DNA from: Millisia brevis NBRC 105863
GTDB lineage: Bacteria; Actinomycetota; Actinomycetes; Mycobacteriales; Mycobacteriaceae
Reading direction: 5' to 3'
Assembly: GCF_001552615.1 (NCBI RefSeq)
Contig: NZ_BCRN01000006.1
Span: forward strand, 186,001 to 250,000
Length of the DNA: 64,000 bases
In this document: one piece after another, positions 25,444-39,094 of the stretch
How positions within the stretch are numbered: position 1 is the first letter of the stretch
Layout: each line of letters starts with the position of its first letter
Notes under the pieces: generated by a model
Told to the model about the DNA's origin: nothing
Database searches by the model: none
Seen by the model: the letters and a program-made list of their open reading frames with translations, nothing else
Translations under genes and position numbers: made by a program

Positions 25444-27228
25444 ATGGTGACCTTCAACACCGATGTGCTGGTGGTCGGGTCCGGCTCGGCCGGTATGGCC
25501 GCCGCGATCGCCGCTGGCGCGCAGGGGCATTCCGTGCTGGTCGTCGAGAAGGACGAATACCTCGGCGGGACCAGCGCGATCTCCGGCGGCTGGCTGTGGG
25601 TACCGGGCAATGCGCCCGGGATCGCGGACGGCGACACCCGCGCCGACGCCGAAGCCTATATCCGGGCGCTCGCGGGCGAGTCCTACGACGCCGCGGCGGT
25701 CGCGACCTTCCTCGACACCGTCCCGGAGGCTATGGACTTCTTCGAACGGCGCACCGACGTCGAGTTCGTCTATCCGGAGGCGGCCCCCGACTACCGGATG
25801 GAAGCCCCCGGCGCCCGGCGCGGCGGCCGGGCGGTGACCGTGCGACGGGCCGACGCGCGGATCCTCGGTGAGGATCGACTGCGGCTGCGCCCGTACCTGT
25901 ACAGCTTCACCGTCTTCGGCTACATGCCGGAGATCGGCAAGGAACTGTCGACCTTCCTCGACGTCAACCGGTCGGTGCGGGCGACCGGCTACGTCGCGCG
26001 GGCGCTGCTGCGCACCTGGTACGAGACGCTGCGTCATCGGCGCGCTTTCACCCGGACCAATGGCAACGCCCTGATGACCGGGCTGGTGGCGACCGCGCGG
26101 CGGATGGGCATCCCGATGTGGACGTCGAGCCCGGTGACCGAGCTGTTGACCGACGCCGACGGCGCGGTGATCGGTGCCCGGGTCGGCGGCAGCAAGCCCG
26201 GCGTGATCGAGGCTCGGCTCGGAGTGGTACTGGCCGCGGGCGGATTCGGCGGCGATCCCGCGGTCCGCCGGCGCGTCTTCGCCCACGACCGCGCCGAGGA
26301 CGACCACGTCACCCCGACGGTCGGCCAGGACGGCGACAGCTATCGCCTCGGCACGGCGGTCGGGGCGGACTTCACCACCCGCCCGCACCAGCCGGCGTCG
26401 TGGGCCCCGGTGACCCACTTCCGCACCCTGCGGGGCAAGCGGCGCGTCTTCCCGCATCTGCGGGCCTTCGGGCTGCCGGGCCTGATCGCGGTCAACCGGC
26501 ACGGCAAGCGGTTCGCGAACGAGTCGCTGTCGTACCACGACTTCGGTACCGCCCTGATCGCCGACAACGCCGACGAGAACGGCACCTACGGGTACATCAT
26601 CGCCGACCGGAAGGCCATGCGCCGCTACGGGATCGGGTACGCCAAGCCGTGGCCGCTGCCCACCTGGTACTACCGTCGGGTCGGCTATCTGACCGCCGCA
26701 CCGACCGTCGCCGAGTTGGCCGGAAAGATCGGACTGCCCGCGGAGGCTTTGCAGACGACGCTCGACGAGTTCAACGCCGACGCCGAGCGCGGGGTCGACT
26801 CGCGCTTCGCCCGCGGCTCGACGTGGTTCCACCACTTCAAGGGCGATCCGAAGCACACGCCGAACCCCAATCTCGCCCCGTTGGACACCGGCCCCTACTA
26901 CGCGGTGCGCATCGGCGTCGGCGATCTGGGCACCTACGCCGGCCTCTCCGTCGACGCGGACGGCCGGGTCCTCGACGCCGCGGGCGCCACGATCCGGGGT
27001 CTGCACGCGGTGGGCACCGCCGCGGTCAGCGTCTTCGGCGGGGCCTACCCCGGATACGGCGCGAACATCGGCCCGGGCATGGTCCTGGGCTACCTGGTCG
27101 GGCGGGATATCGCTACCGGGACAAGCGCATCCGGAGACACGTCCGTCCGCGATACCTCCACCGACACCGAATCACCCGCCGCGGTCACGTCGATCACCGA
27201 GGCGGCACGAAGGAGCAGGGCATCATGA
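25444..27228 (+). CDS. FAD-dependent dehydrogenase, KstD-like (second of two)
   Basis: 594 residues. DVLVVGSGSAGMAAAIAAGAQGHSVLVVEK for FAD, GGTSAISGGWLWVPGN as in KstD-like enzymes, AAGGFGGDPAVRR in the middle, and GVGDLGTYAGLSVDADGRV ... FGGAYPGYGANIGPGMVLGYLVGRDIA at the end. It is longer than the first flavoprotein and not a recent duplicate of it. The last 35 residues are polar and not conserved in the family. It overlaps the next SDR by four bases. Likely reaction: desaturation next to a ring carbonyl; substrate unknown. Confidence 0.82.
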   Translation: MVTFNTDVLVVGSGSAGMAAAIAAGAQGHSVLVVEKDEYLGGTSAISGGWLWVPGNAPGIADGDTRADAEAYIRALAGESYDAAAVATFLDTVPEAMDFFERRTDVEFVYPEAAPDYRMEAPGARRGGRAVTVRRADARILGEDRLRLRPYLYSFTVFGYMPEIGKELSTFLDVNRSVRATGYVARALLRTWYETLRHRRAFTRTNGNALMTGLVATARRMGIPMWTSSPVTELLTDADGAVIGARVGGSKPGVIEARLGVVLAAGGFGGDPAVRRRVFAHDRAEDDHVTPTVGQDGDSYRLGTAVGADFTTRPHQPASWAPVTHFRTLRGKRRVFPHLRAFGLPGLIAVNRHGKRFANESLSYHDFGTALIADNADENGTYGYIIADRKAMRRYGIGYAKPWPLPTWYYRRVGYLTAAPTVAELAGKIGLPAEALQTTLDEFNADAERGVDSRFARGSTWFHHFKGDPKHTPNPNLAPLDTGPYYAVRIGVGDLGTYAGLSVDADGRVLDAAGATIRGLHAVGTAAVSVFGGAYPGYGANIGPGMVLGYLVGRDIATGTSASGDTSVRDTSTDTESPAAVTSITEAARRSRAS

Positions 27229-28082
27229 CCATCGAACAGACCGTCACCGTCGACACCGATCCCCGCGCGGGTCGCGACTGGCTGGGCCTGCGGGACCGGG
27301 TCGCGGTGGTCACCGGCGCCGGCAGCGGTATCGGCGCCGCGATCGCCATGGAGTTCGCCGCCTGCGGTGCGCACGTCGTGGCCCTGGACGTGCACGTCGC
27401 GGGCGCCGTCGAGGTGGCCGATCGGGCCGCCGGTCTCGGCGTCGAGACCCTCGGCGTCGGCGCGGACATCACCGATCCCGATGCGGTCAACGCCGCCGCG
27501 CAGCAGGCGCTCGAGCGGTTCGGCCGGATCGACGTGCTGGTCAACAACGCCGGGATCATGCTGCCGGGTGAGCTGGCCGCGATCGACCTGGCGGACTGGC
27601 AGCGGGTCTTCGACGTCAACGTCACCGGATATCTGTTGTGCGCGCGGGCCTTCGGCGCCGATATGCGGGCCCGCGGCAGCGGATCGATCGTGCACATCGC
27701 GTCGATCTCCGCGTCGAATCCGCAGTCCTCGTCCGGCGCCTACTCGCCGAGCAAGGCCGCGGTGTCGATGCTGTCCCAGACCCTGGCGGTCGAATGGGGT
27801 CCGGCCGGGGTGCGCTCGAACGTGCTCTCCCCCGGTATGACCCGCACCCCGTTGACCGAGAGCTTCTACACCCAGCCCGGGGTGACCGAACGGCGCAGCG
27901 CCGTCGTGCCGATCGGCCGGGTGGGGACGCCGCAGGATCTGGCGAACGCCGCGATGTGGTTGGCCGGCGATCGGGCCGGCTACGTCACCGGCCAGGACAT
28001 TCAGGTCGACGGCGGCTTCTGTCGGACCCTGATGAACCACGTCCCGCGACCGGGTTACGAGGCCGCACCGACCGCGGACTGA
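27225..28082 (+). CDS. Short-chain dehydrogenase/reductase
   Basis: 285 residues. TGAGSGIGAAIA, NNAGIML, serine in IVHIASISASNP, YSPSKAA and the terminal GQDIQVDGGFC are classical SDR features. About 20 additional N-terminal residues come before the Rossmann fold. It overlaps the upstream flavoprotein (ATGA), follows it as the last gene of the unit and ends before a strong hairpin. Probable role: alcohol to ketone oxidation preparing a substrate for the flavoproteins. Confidence 0.85.
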   Translation: MTIEQTVTVDTDPRAGRDWLGLRDRVAVVTGAGSGIGAAIAMEFAACGAHVVALDVHVAGAVEVADRAAGLGVETLGVGADITDPDAVNAAAQQALERFGRIDVLVNNAGIMLPGELAAIDLADWQRVFDVNVTGYLLCARAFGADMRARGSGSIVHIASISASNPQSSSGAYSPSKAAVSMLSQTLAVEWGPAGVRSNVLSPGMTRTPLTESFYTQPGVTERRSAVVPIGRVGTPQDLANAAMWLAGDRAGYVTGQDIQVDGGFCRTLMNHVPRPGYEAAPTAD

Positions 28083-28103
28083 TCGGCACCGCGCCGATCA
28101 CCT

Positions 28104-28131
28104 GCCGGGCGCCGACTCCACGGCGCCCGGC
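28104..28131. terminator. Bidirectional hairpin terminator
   Basis: An 11-base perfect stem, GCCGGGCGCCG (28104-28114) with CGGCGCCCGGC (28121-28131), flanks a six-base loop. It lies between the convergent stops of the SDR (28082) and the siderophore-interacting protein (28140) and can serve both. Confidence 0.85.
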
Positions 28132-28139
28132 GGATTCCG

Positions 28140-29030
28140 CTAGAGCCCGGCCTTCTCCAGCGCCGCCTCGTAGAGATCGGCGGCCTCCTGCGCGCTGTTC
28201 CCGGCGGCCAGCGCGTCTTGATATACCTGTACCAATTCCGGCCGCTTGGCCTCGAAATCCTTGGTCCACTGGTCGGCGTTCTGCCGCCAGTAGCCGACGA
28301 TCGTGTAGCGGTCGCGCGTCCAGCCCAGCGATCGCAGATGCTTCTTCGCCGCGCGGATATCAGCGGCCTCCCCCGCGAACCAGCAATAGGTGTCGTCGTC
28401 CAGCTCGACATGCGTCAACGCCTCGGACAGGCGCGTCGGGGTCACCCCATTTCCCGAACCGATCACCTCGACGATCTCCAGGTTGGGATGCTCGGGCAGA
28501 TACGACAGGTCGCGCCGGTCGAGGATCTCGACGATCGCGGTGATCCGGGTGGCCGGGTCGGTCCCTTCGACGATCCGCGCCAGCGCCGGCAATGCCGCGA
28601 GATCACCGGCGAGCACGTGCCGAACCGTTGTGGTTGGTGCGTACCAGGAACGCGGTCCGGCCATCAGCAGCCGCCATCCCGGCTCCGCGGCCCGGAACCA
28701 TTCGATCGCCGGACCGTGCCCGTGTTCGGCGATGTCGACCACCATCTCGCGGGTGTCCGGATCGTAGGAGCGAACGGTGAAGTTGCGGTGCCCGATGCCG
28801 CGATCCTCGTCGGTGATTTCCCAGCCGTCCGTCGCCTCCGGGTCGTCGCTGGTGCGAGCCTGCAAGGGCGTGCCGTCGGGTGAGTGATAGAACGCGATCG
28901 ACTCGTCGCCCGGCTCGATCGGCAGATAGCCGGCCGCGGTGCCGTCCCCGATCTCGAATCGCAGGCGCAGCAGATGCGTGCCCACCCGTTCGCGGCCGAC
29001 AAAAGTTCCGACGAAATTCTCCCAGCGCAT
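28140..29030 (-). CDS. Siderophore-interacting protein (flavin ferric-siderophore reductase)
   Basis: 296 residues. A cytoplasmic FAD enzyme that would release iron from imported ferric siderophores. The FAD-binding RNFTVRSYD, the loop VDIAEHGHGPAIEWFRAAEPGW and the C-terminal NAD-domain segment DDTYCWFAGEAADIRAAKKHLRS-LGW match ViuB/SIP proteins. A 50-residue tail (NADQWTKDFEAKRPELVQVYQ...) is predicted helical and is longer than in ViuB. It diverges from the TetR gene, whose operators are about 80 bases away and could also affect it. Confidence 0.9.
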   Translation of the reverse strand: MRWENFVGTFVGRERVGTHLLRLRFEIGDGTAAGYLPIEPGDESIAFYHSPDGTPLQARTSDDPEATDGWEITDEDRGIGHRNFTVRSYDPDTREMVVDIAEHGHGPAIEWFRAAEPGWRLLMAGPRSWYAPTTTVRHVLAGDLAALPALARIVEGTDPATRITAIVEILDRRDLSYLPEHPNLEIVEVIGSGNGVTPTRLSEALTHVELDDDTYCWFAGEAADIRAAKKHLRSLGWTRDRYTIVGYWRQNADQWTKDFEAKRPELVQVYQDALAAGNSAQEAADLYEAALEKAGL

Positions 29031-29108
29031 TAGCCCATCCTAACCTCACTTGTCGCCGGCGCCGGGGGCTCCATCCGCCGACGCGGGTCCGCCGCGCCCG
29101 CATCGTTG

Positions 29109-31465
<2,357 letters not shown>

Positions 31466-31471
31466 CCCTGG

Positions 31472-31500
31472 GCGCTGTGCAACCATCTTCCGCACAGCGC
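31472..31500. terminator. Hairpin terminator after the efflux gene
   Basis: GCGCTGTGC (31472-31480) pairs perfectly with GCACAGCGC (31492-31500) around an 11-base loop, seven bases beyond the stop of the MFS gene. Confidence 0.75.
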
Positions 31501-31520
31501 TGCCGAGGAGATTATCGACG

Positions 31521-31559
31521 CGGTGGCCCGCTCCGGGGAATCCTCGGCGCGGGCCACCG
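31521..31559. terminator. Hairpin terminator after the minus-strand E1 gene
   Basis: CGGTGGCCCGC (31521-31531) pairs perfectly with GCGGGCCACCG (31549-31559) around a 17-base loop, starting three bases past the stop of the minus-strand dehydrogenase gene. Together with the hairpin at 31472 each convergent gene has its own terminator. Confidence 0.75.
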
Positions 31560-31561
31560 TC

Positions 31562-33778
<2,217 letters not shown>

Positions 33779-33822
33779 GCGTCCCAGCTTTCCACGACAC
33801 CCGGCGCGAACCGGCCGCGCGG

Positions 33823-34998
33823 TCAGACGATGTTGACCTCGCCGGCGGCGACCACCCGATCGAAGCGGCCCAGTCGAAAGTCCTCGATGTCGTAGGTCGG
33901 TGTGCGGTCGAGCACCAGGTCCCGGACGATCTCCCCGGTGGCCGGTCCCATCAGGAAGCCGTGGCCGGAGTAGCCGGTGGCGATGAACAATCCGTCGACG
34001 ACGGTCGACCGGTCGATGATCTGGTTGGCGTCCGGGGTGACCTCGTAGAGACCCGCCCAGCCGGTCCGGATGCCCTGCTCGAGCAGGATCGGCACCCGCA
34101 CCCCGGCGATCGGGGCGACCCCGGCCAGCCACCCCTCGAGGTCGAAGCGCCGGTTGAAGCCGACCGGCTCATCCGGGTCCGACCAGCCGAACAGCAATCC
34201 CCCGCCCTCCGGATGGAAGTAGAAGGTCGACGGAAAGTCGATCGTCAACGACGGCGACACCGGCGGCAGGTCCGGGATCGGTTCGGTGAAGGCGATCTGT
34301 CGCCGGACCGGCTGTACGGGAATCGGAACGCCGACCATGTCGCCGATCGCCGCGGACCAGGCGCCGGCCGCGCAGACCACCCGGGAGGTGCGGATGGCGC
34401 CGTCGGGCGTGCGCACCTCGGTGATCGTCCCGCCGGAACTGGCGATGTCGGTCACCTCGCAGTGCCGGATGATCCGGGCGCCGTGCCGCCGGGCCGCCGA
34501 CGCGTAGCCCTGGACCACCGACTCCGGGGTGGCCTTGCCGTCCGCGGGCGACCAGGAGGCGGCCAACAGCCCGTCGGTGGCGATCAGCGGGGAGAGCCGC
34601 TGCGCCTCGGCCGGGTCGACCATGCGGCTGGGTACCCCACAGCTGTTCTGCACCGCGACGCTCTCGGTGAAGACGCCGACGTCGTCCGCGTCCGACAGCA
34701 GGTAGAGGTAGCCGTCGCGACGGAAGTCGATCGGCTGCCCGTAGAGCTCCTCGAAGCGGGAGTAGATCTCCAGGCCGCGCAGGCCGAGCGCGATATTGGC
34801 GGGATTGCTGAACGTCGCGCGCACCCCGCCGGCGGCCCGACTGGTCGACCCGGCCGCCAGCTCGTCCCGTTCGAGCAGGACGACGTCCGGTACACCGGCG
34901 CTCGCCAGGTGATAGGCGATGCTGGTGCCGATGACACCACCGCCGATCACCACCACCTCGGCCCGTTCGGGAAGCTCTCGTATCGGTGCGGCAGACAT
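33823..34998 (-). CDS. DadA/sarcosine-oxidase-beta-like FAD oxidoreductase
   Basis: 391 residues. VVVIGGGVIGTSIAYHLASAGVPDVVLLERDELAAGSTSRAAGG for FAD, a middle substrate domain, and FIATGYSGHGFLMGPATGEIVRDLV at the end are typical of the D-amino-acid dehydrogenase / sarcosine and dimethylglycine oxidase family. It would oxidise an N-methyl or secondary amino acid. It comes 44 bases before the E1 gene on the same strand, so a shared amino-acid degradation role is possible. It is related to, but distinct from, the flavoprotein at 55859. ATG 34998 is preferred to GTG 35046. Confidence 0.82.
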   Translation of the reverse strand: MSAAPIRELPERAEVVVIGGGVIGTSIAYHLASAGVPDVVLLERDELAAGSTSRAAGGVRATFSNPANIALGLRGLEIYSRFEELYGQPIDFRRDGYLYLLSDADDVGVFTESVAVQNSCGVPSRMVDPAEAQRLSPLIATDGLLAASWSPADGKATPESVVQGYASAARRHGARIIRHCEVTDIASSGGTITEVRTPDGAIRTSRVVCAAGAWSAAIGDMVGVPIPVQPVRRQIAFTEPIPDLPPVSPSLTIDFPSTFYFHPEGGGLLFGWSDPDEPVGFNRRFDLEGWLAGVAPIAGVRVPILLEQGIRTGWAGLYEVTPDANQIIDRSTVVDGLFIATGYSGHGFLMGPATGEIVRDLVLDRTPTYDIEDFRLGRFDRVVAAGEVNIV

Positions 34999-35069
34999 AT
35001 CAGCGACGGTAGTACCGGTGGGCGATTCGGGCGGCTCGAGCGCCACGGGGTGCGCTTAGACTCGGCACC

Positions 35070-35762
35070 ATGGCCGATGACCAGGTAGCCGGCGGGCCGT
35101 CCGAACCGGCCGCCGCACCGACACCGCTGCAGAAGTCCACACCACCGGCCGCACCGGCCGCCGAGATCGCACCCGGGCCGTCCGCCCCGGTCGAGACCAC
35201 CCCCGGGGCACCGGTCGACCCTGCTCGCCTCGCCGAGGGGCCGGCGCAACCGACCTTCCGCGATCGCCTCGATCACTGGATGAAGCGCGGCATCGCGGTA
35301 CTGATCACCGCGATCGTCGCGGTGATCGTCTACTTCCTGCTCGCGGCCTTCCTCCCCCGCTGGTGGGCGGGCTGGATCGGCTCGATGGTCGGCGGCTCCT
35401 TCGGCCGCGGTATCGGCACCGGCCTGACGATCGGCCTGCTGTGCACCCTGGTGCCGCTGCTGCTGATCGGCTTCGCCTTCCTCAGCCGCGGGCGCCTCAA
35501 GAACATCCCGGCGCTGACGCTCTGCGGCCTCGGCGTCCTGGTCTCGATCCCCAACCTGCTGACCCTCGGTGTGGTGCTCGGCACCAACAACGCCTCGCAC
35601 GCCGGGCAGCGGATCCTCGACGTCGACGCGCCGGGCTTCCGGGCCGCATCCCTGTGGGGCGCGATCTTCGGTGTGCTGATCGCACTGTTCGTCGGATGGT
35701 TCGTCTGGGGCTACCGCCGTCGCGGTAAGAAGGTCAAGGAGTACCAGGCACACGGCGGCTGA
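35070..35762 (+). CDS. Integral membrane protein of unknown function
   Basis: 230 residues. The first 60 are Pro/Ala-rich and disordered. Four hydrophobic spans follow: ITAIVAVIVYFLLAAFL, the glycine-rich GTGLTIGLLCTLVPLLLIGFAFL, LCGLGVLVSIPNLLTLGVVL, and SLWGAIFGVLIALFVGWFVWGY. The C-terminus is basic (RRRGKKVKEY). No catalytic or transport motif is recognised. It is divergent from the flavoprotein gene and stands alone. Confidence 0.75.
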   Translation: MADDQVAGGPSEPAAAPTPLQKSTPPAAPAAEIAPGPSAPVETTPGAPVDPARLAEGPAQPTFRDRLDHWMKRGIAVLITAIVAVIVYFLLAAFLPRWWAGWIGSMVGGSFGRGIGTGLTIGLLCTLVPLLLIGFAFLSRGRLKNIPALTLCGLGVLVSIPNLLTLGVVLGTNNASHAGQRILDVDAPGFRAASLWGAIFGVLIALFVGWFVWGYRRRGKKVKEYQAHGG

Positions 35763-35889
35763 GCGACACGTCGGTCCGGCGGAGCGGGCCATCGGGATAA
35801 ACGGGACGGTCACAAGGTATACAGGATTGGGACCGAACGTATATCCAATCGGAACGTGACCGTTTCCGATGAAGCCGCTCGGAGGAACG

Positions 35890-37134
35890 ATGCGGGCACG
35901 TAGGGCGACGCGCGGCAATCGCGGTACCGCCGTCGCGTTGCTGCTGCTGGTCCTGACCGGTGCCGCGATCACCGCGGGCACGGACCTCGCCGTCACCGAA
36001 CCCACCTTCACCGTCGCCTCCGATGTCGGCGCCGTCGACCCCGCCACCGATCCGACCCCGCCGACCGACAGCGTCGACGCGCAGACCGCGGACGCGGACG
36101 TACCGGGAAAGCTCCTGTCGTGGGAAGCCGTGCAGTGGGGCGGCCTCGATCGCGTCGAGCGAATCGTCTACCGCACCCGCGGCCCGGATGGCCTGCCGAC
36201 CACCGCTTCGGCGCTGGTGCGCCTCCCCGCGGGGGCGGCCGAGGTGGCGACCCTGCCGATCGTCGCCTGGACCCACGGCACCTCGGGGATGGGCCAGAAC
36301 TGCGGGCTGCTCGGCACGGCCGGCCTGGCGAACGGCAACGCCCCGATCGTCGCCCGCTTCTCCGACGCCGGCTACGCGGTGGTGATCCCCGACTACCTGG
36401 GGCTGAGCCCCGACTCCCCCGGCCCGCATCCCTATCTGCACCGGCAGACCGAGGCGACCGCCACGATCGATGCCGTCCGCGCGGCCCGGGCCCGATACGA
36501 CGTCCTGTCGAGCACATGGATGGTCGCCGGCCACTCGCAGGGTGGGCATGCGGCCCTGTCCACCGGCAACCTCGCGCCGACGTACGCGCCCGAACTCGAC
36601 CTGCGCGGGATCGTCGCGCTCGCCCCGACGTCCAACGTCGAGAGCGTCTACGCGCTCGCCGCGCCGCAGATGCCGAGCCTGCCGTTCTTCCCGCGGCGCA
36701 ATTTCGCGGCGGTACTCAACTCGGTGCGCACCACTCATCCGCAGCTCGACGTGAACTCCTACCTCTCCCCGGTCGGTCGGGATCTGGTCGACCGGGTGGC
36801 GACCGCCTGCTACGGGCAGTGGCCGGACATCATCGGCAATCGGTCGCCGGGAGAGCTGCTGTCCCGACCGCTCGGCACCCCCGAGTTCGAGACCGCGTTG
36901 CGCGAACACCTGGCCGTTCCGACCGCCGACTACCGCGATCCGATCCTGATCGTGCACGGCAGCGGCGATCGCACGGTCCCGCTGTGGCTGACCGAGAAGC
37001 TGATCGGCGAGTTCGCCGCGGCGGGCACCCCGTACGAGTTGCGGGTGCTCGACGCCCAGCACGGCGACCTCGCCGTGCGCGGCGGCATCGACCTGGCTCT
37101 GGATTTTGCCGGGCGCGTGCTGCCCCCGGTCTGA
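35890..37134 (+). CDS. Secreted alpha/beta-hydrolase, secretory lipase (LIP) type
   Basis: 414 residues. An arginine-rich N-terminus and the hydrophobic VALLLLVLTGAAITAG form a likely Sec signal or anchor. The catalytic serine is Ser216 in AGHSQGGHAA; aspartate in HGSGDRTVPLW and histidine in DAQHGDLAV complete the triad. The WTHGTSGMGQNC block is typical of actinobacterial secretory lipases. It should hydrolyse esters outside the membrane. GGAGG lies just before ATG 35890, which is chosen over ATG 35869. Confidence 0.85.
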   Translation: MRARRATRGNRGTAVALLLLVLTGAAITAGTDLAVTEPTFTVASDVGAVDPATDPTPPTDSVDAQTADADVPGKLLSWEAVQWGGLDRVERIVYRTRGPDGLPTTASALVRLPAGAAEVATLPIVAWTHGTSGMGQNCGLLGTAGLANGNAPIVARFSDAGYAVVIPDYLGLSPDSPGPHPYLHRQTEATATIDAVRAARARYDVLSSTWMVAGHSQGGHAALSTGNLAPTYAPELDLRGIVALAPTSNVESVYALAAPQMPSLPFFPRRNFAAVLNSVRTTHPQLDVNSYLSPVGRDLVDRVATACYGQWPDIIGNRSPGELLSRPLGTPEFETALREHLAVPTADYRDPILIVHGSGDRTVPLWLTEKLIGEFAAAGTPYELRVLDAQHGDLAVRGGIDLALDFAGRVLPPV

Positions 37135-37298
37135 GCCGGCCCGACCCGCCCGAGGCGGTAGCCGGATTTGTCCGAGACCACCACCACAGGATCAGGCTGC
37201 GGCGAACCCCCGATCCGGAGACATCCGGCGGTTACCGTGGATGAGGTCACATCCGACGACGCCACCGGTCGTCGGGTTCGGGAAAAGGGGTTTCGGTG

Positions 37299-37850
37299 AT
37301 GGTGAAGGCATCCGACGATGCGACGCTCGAGGGTTCGATGGCGGCGGCACCCGCCGTCGACGCGCGCACGATGCGCGACGTGCTCGGCCACTTCGCCACC
37401 GGCGTGGTGGCGATCACCGCCGTCGGCGAGGACGGATCGACGCCGGTCGGATTGGCCGCCAACTCGTTCACCTCGGTATCGCTCGATCCCCCGCTGGTGG
37501 CCTTCTGCGTCGCCCTCACCAGCACCTCGTGGCCGCGGGTGCGCCCGGCCGAGCGGTTCGCGATCAACGTGCTCTCCGACGGCCAGGCCGACGTCAGCCG
37601 CCGGCTCGCCGTCCGCGGGCCCGACAAGTTCGACGGGATCGACTGGACGCCGTCGCCGTCCGGCGCCCCGGTGATCGACAACTGTTTGGCCTGGATGGAA
37701 GCCGACCTCTACGCCGAACACGTCGCCGGCGATCACACGATCGTCGTCGCGCGGCTGCACCACCTGCACGCCAACGACCTCGAGCCGCTGCTCTTCTTCC
37801 GCGGTCGCTACGGCCGGGTCGACCTGACCTCGAGCCTGCTCGGCGACTGA
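37299..37850 (+). CDS. Flavin reductase family protein
   Basis: 183 residues. RDVLGHFATGVVAITA, PVGLAANSFTSVSLDPPLVAFC and ERFAINVLSDGQ match the flavin:NAD(P)H reductase family that supplies reduced FMN or FAD to two-component monooxygenases such as HpaBC and HsaAB. No oxygenase partner is adjacent, and the hpa operon is more than 30 kb away, so a specific partner cannot be named. ATG 37299 is preferred; GTG 37296 lies directly before it. Confidence 0.85.
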   Translation: MVKASDDATLEGSMAAAPAVDARTMRDVLGHFATGVVAITAVGEDGSTPVGLAANSFTSVSLDPPLVAFCVALTSTSWPRVRPAERFAINVLSDGQADVSRRLAVRGPDKFDGIDWTPSPSGAPVIDNCLAWMEADLYAEHVAGDHTIVVARLHHLHANDLEPLLFFRGRYGRVDLTSSLLGD

Positions 37851-37870
37851 TCCCGCGACTGCGGACCCGG

Positions 37871-37892
37871 CCGGTGCGGCCGGTGCGGCCGG
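37871..37892. repeat. Short 9-bp tandem repeat before the phosphodiesterase gene
   Basis: ccggtgcgg is repeated twice and followed by a partial copy (37871-37892), 12 bases before ATG 37905. Non-coding. Confidence 0.7.
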
Positions 37893-37904
37893 CAAGCTGA
37901 CCCT

Positions 37905-39062
37905 ATGACCGATTCGGCCGCACTCCCGGACCTGCCCCGCCTCCCCGACGATCCACACCTCGCCGACGTGGTGCCGAGCATCCTGGCGGCGATGGGGGTG
38001 CCGGATACCGAACGGCGCATCGAGGTGCCCGACCACGTCACCGGCGCCTGCATCCTGCTGATCGACGGACTCGGCGCGGAACAACTCGACGAGTTCGCCG
38101 ACGACGCCCCGGTCCTGACCGCGCTGCGACGTGGCCGCGTCCAGGTCGGCTATCCCTCGACCACCGCGGCCGGAATCTCCGCGGTCGGCACCGGCCGCCG
38201 ATCGGGTGAACACGGCATGGTGGGCTACACCTTCCGCCCGGCGGAGGACGCGCGGGTGCTCAACGCGCTGCGCTGGTGCCGCCACCCCGACGGCGAGGAT
38301 CTGCGTACCGAACTGCCGCCCGAGCGGTTGCAGCCGCTGCCGACCACCTTCGAACGCGCGGCCGCCGCGGGCATCGACGTCAGCGTGATCAACTACGCCC
38401 GGTTCGCCGGGTCGGGGCTGAGCCGGTCGGTGCTGCGCGGCAGCACCTACGTCGGCGTCCACGCGGCGGGCGATCTGATCGCCGGGGTCCGCCGCTCGCT
38501 GGCCGACGGCGGTTTCTGCTACGGCTACCACAGCGATCTGGACACGATCGGGCATCTCTACGGGCCGGGATCGCAGCCCTGGCGCATGCAGCTGCGCCAG
38601 GTCGACCGCCTGGTCGAGTCGGTGGTCGAGGACCTGCCCGCCGGTCGACTGGTCGCGGTGGTCTCCGATCACGGCATGGTGCGCACCGACCCGGAGCGGA
38701 CGATCGACATGGACGGCGACCCGCGGTTGACCGCCGGGCTCGACGCGGTCGCCGGCGAGGCGCGGGCGCGCCATCTGTACACCACCGAGGGTGCTCTCGC
38801 CGATGTGGTCGCGGCCTGGCGGGAGGTCCTCGGCGAGTTGGCCTTCGTGGTCGAGCGGGACGAGGCGATCGCCGCCGGGTGGTTCGGGGATACCGTCCGC
38901 GACGCGGTACGTCCACGCATCGGCGATGTCGTCGTCGCGGCGCGCGGCCGGTCCGCCGTCATGCGCCGTACCGCCGAACCGCACGAGTCGGCGCTGCCGG
39001 GCCATCACGGCTCGTTCACCTCGGCGGAGCTGTACGTGCCGCTGGTGCTCGCCGGGGTATAG
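37905..39062 (+). CDS. Type I phosphodiesterase/nucleotide pyrophosphatase-like protein
   Basis: 385 residues of the alkaline-phosphatase superfamily. Metal and nucleophile segments are visible as CILLIDGLGAEQL, YPSTTAAGISAVGTG (probable catalytic threonine), YHSDLDTIGHLYG and VVSDHGMV, with a late GHHGS. No signal peptide is seen, so it is probably cytoplasmic, as for its mycobacterial relatives. The next gene follows after 32 bases and may be co-transcribed. Confidence 0.8.
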   Translation: MTDSAALPDLPRLPDDPHLADVVPSILAAMGVPDTERRIEVPDHVTGACILLIDGLGAEQLDEFADDAPVLTALRRGRVQVGYPSTTAAGISAVGTGRRSGEHGMVGYTFRPAEDARVLNALRWCRHPDGEDLRTELPPERLQPLPTTFERAAAAGIDVSVINYARFAGSGLSRSVLRGSTYVGVHAAGDLIAGVRRSLADGGFCYGYHSDLDTIGHLYGPGSQPWRMQLRQVDRLVESVVEDLPAGRLVAVVSDHGMVRTDPERTIDMDGDPRLTAGLDAVAGEARARHLYTTEGALADVVAAWREVLGELAFVVERDEAIAAGWFGDTVRDAVRPRIGDVVVAARGRSAVMRRTAEPHESALPGHHGSFTSAELYVPLVLAGV

Positions 39063-39094
39063 AGCGACCGAGGCGGGCCGGTACCGTCGCAGGG

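Noticed and set aside
37299-37850. Assignment of the flavin reductase as HpaC of the hpa pathway
   Set aside because: It is over 30 kb from the hpa operon and no HpaB-type oxygenase is next to it; family features alone do not show the partner.
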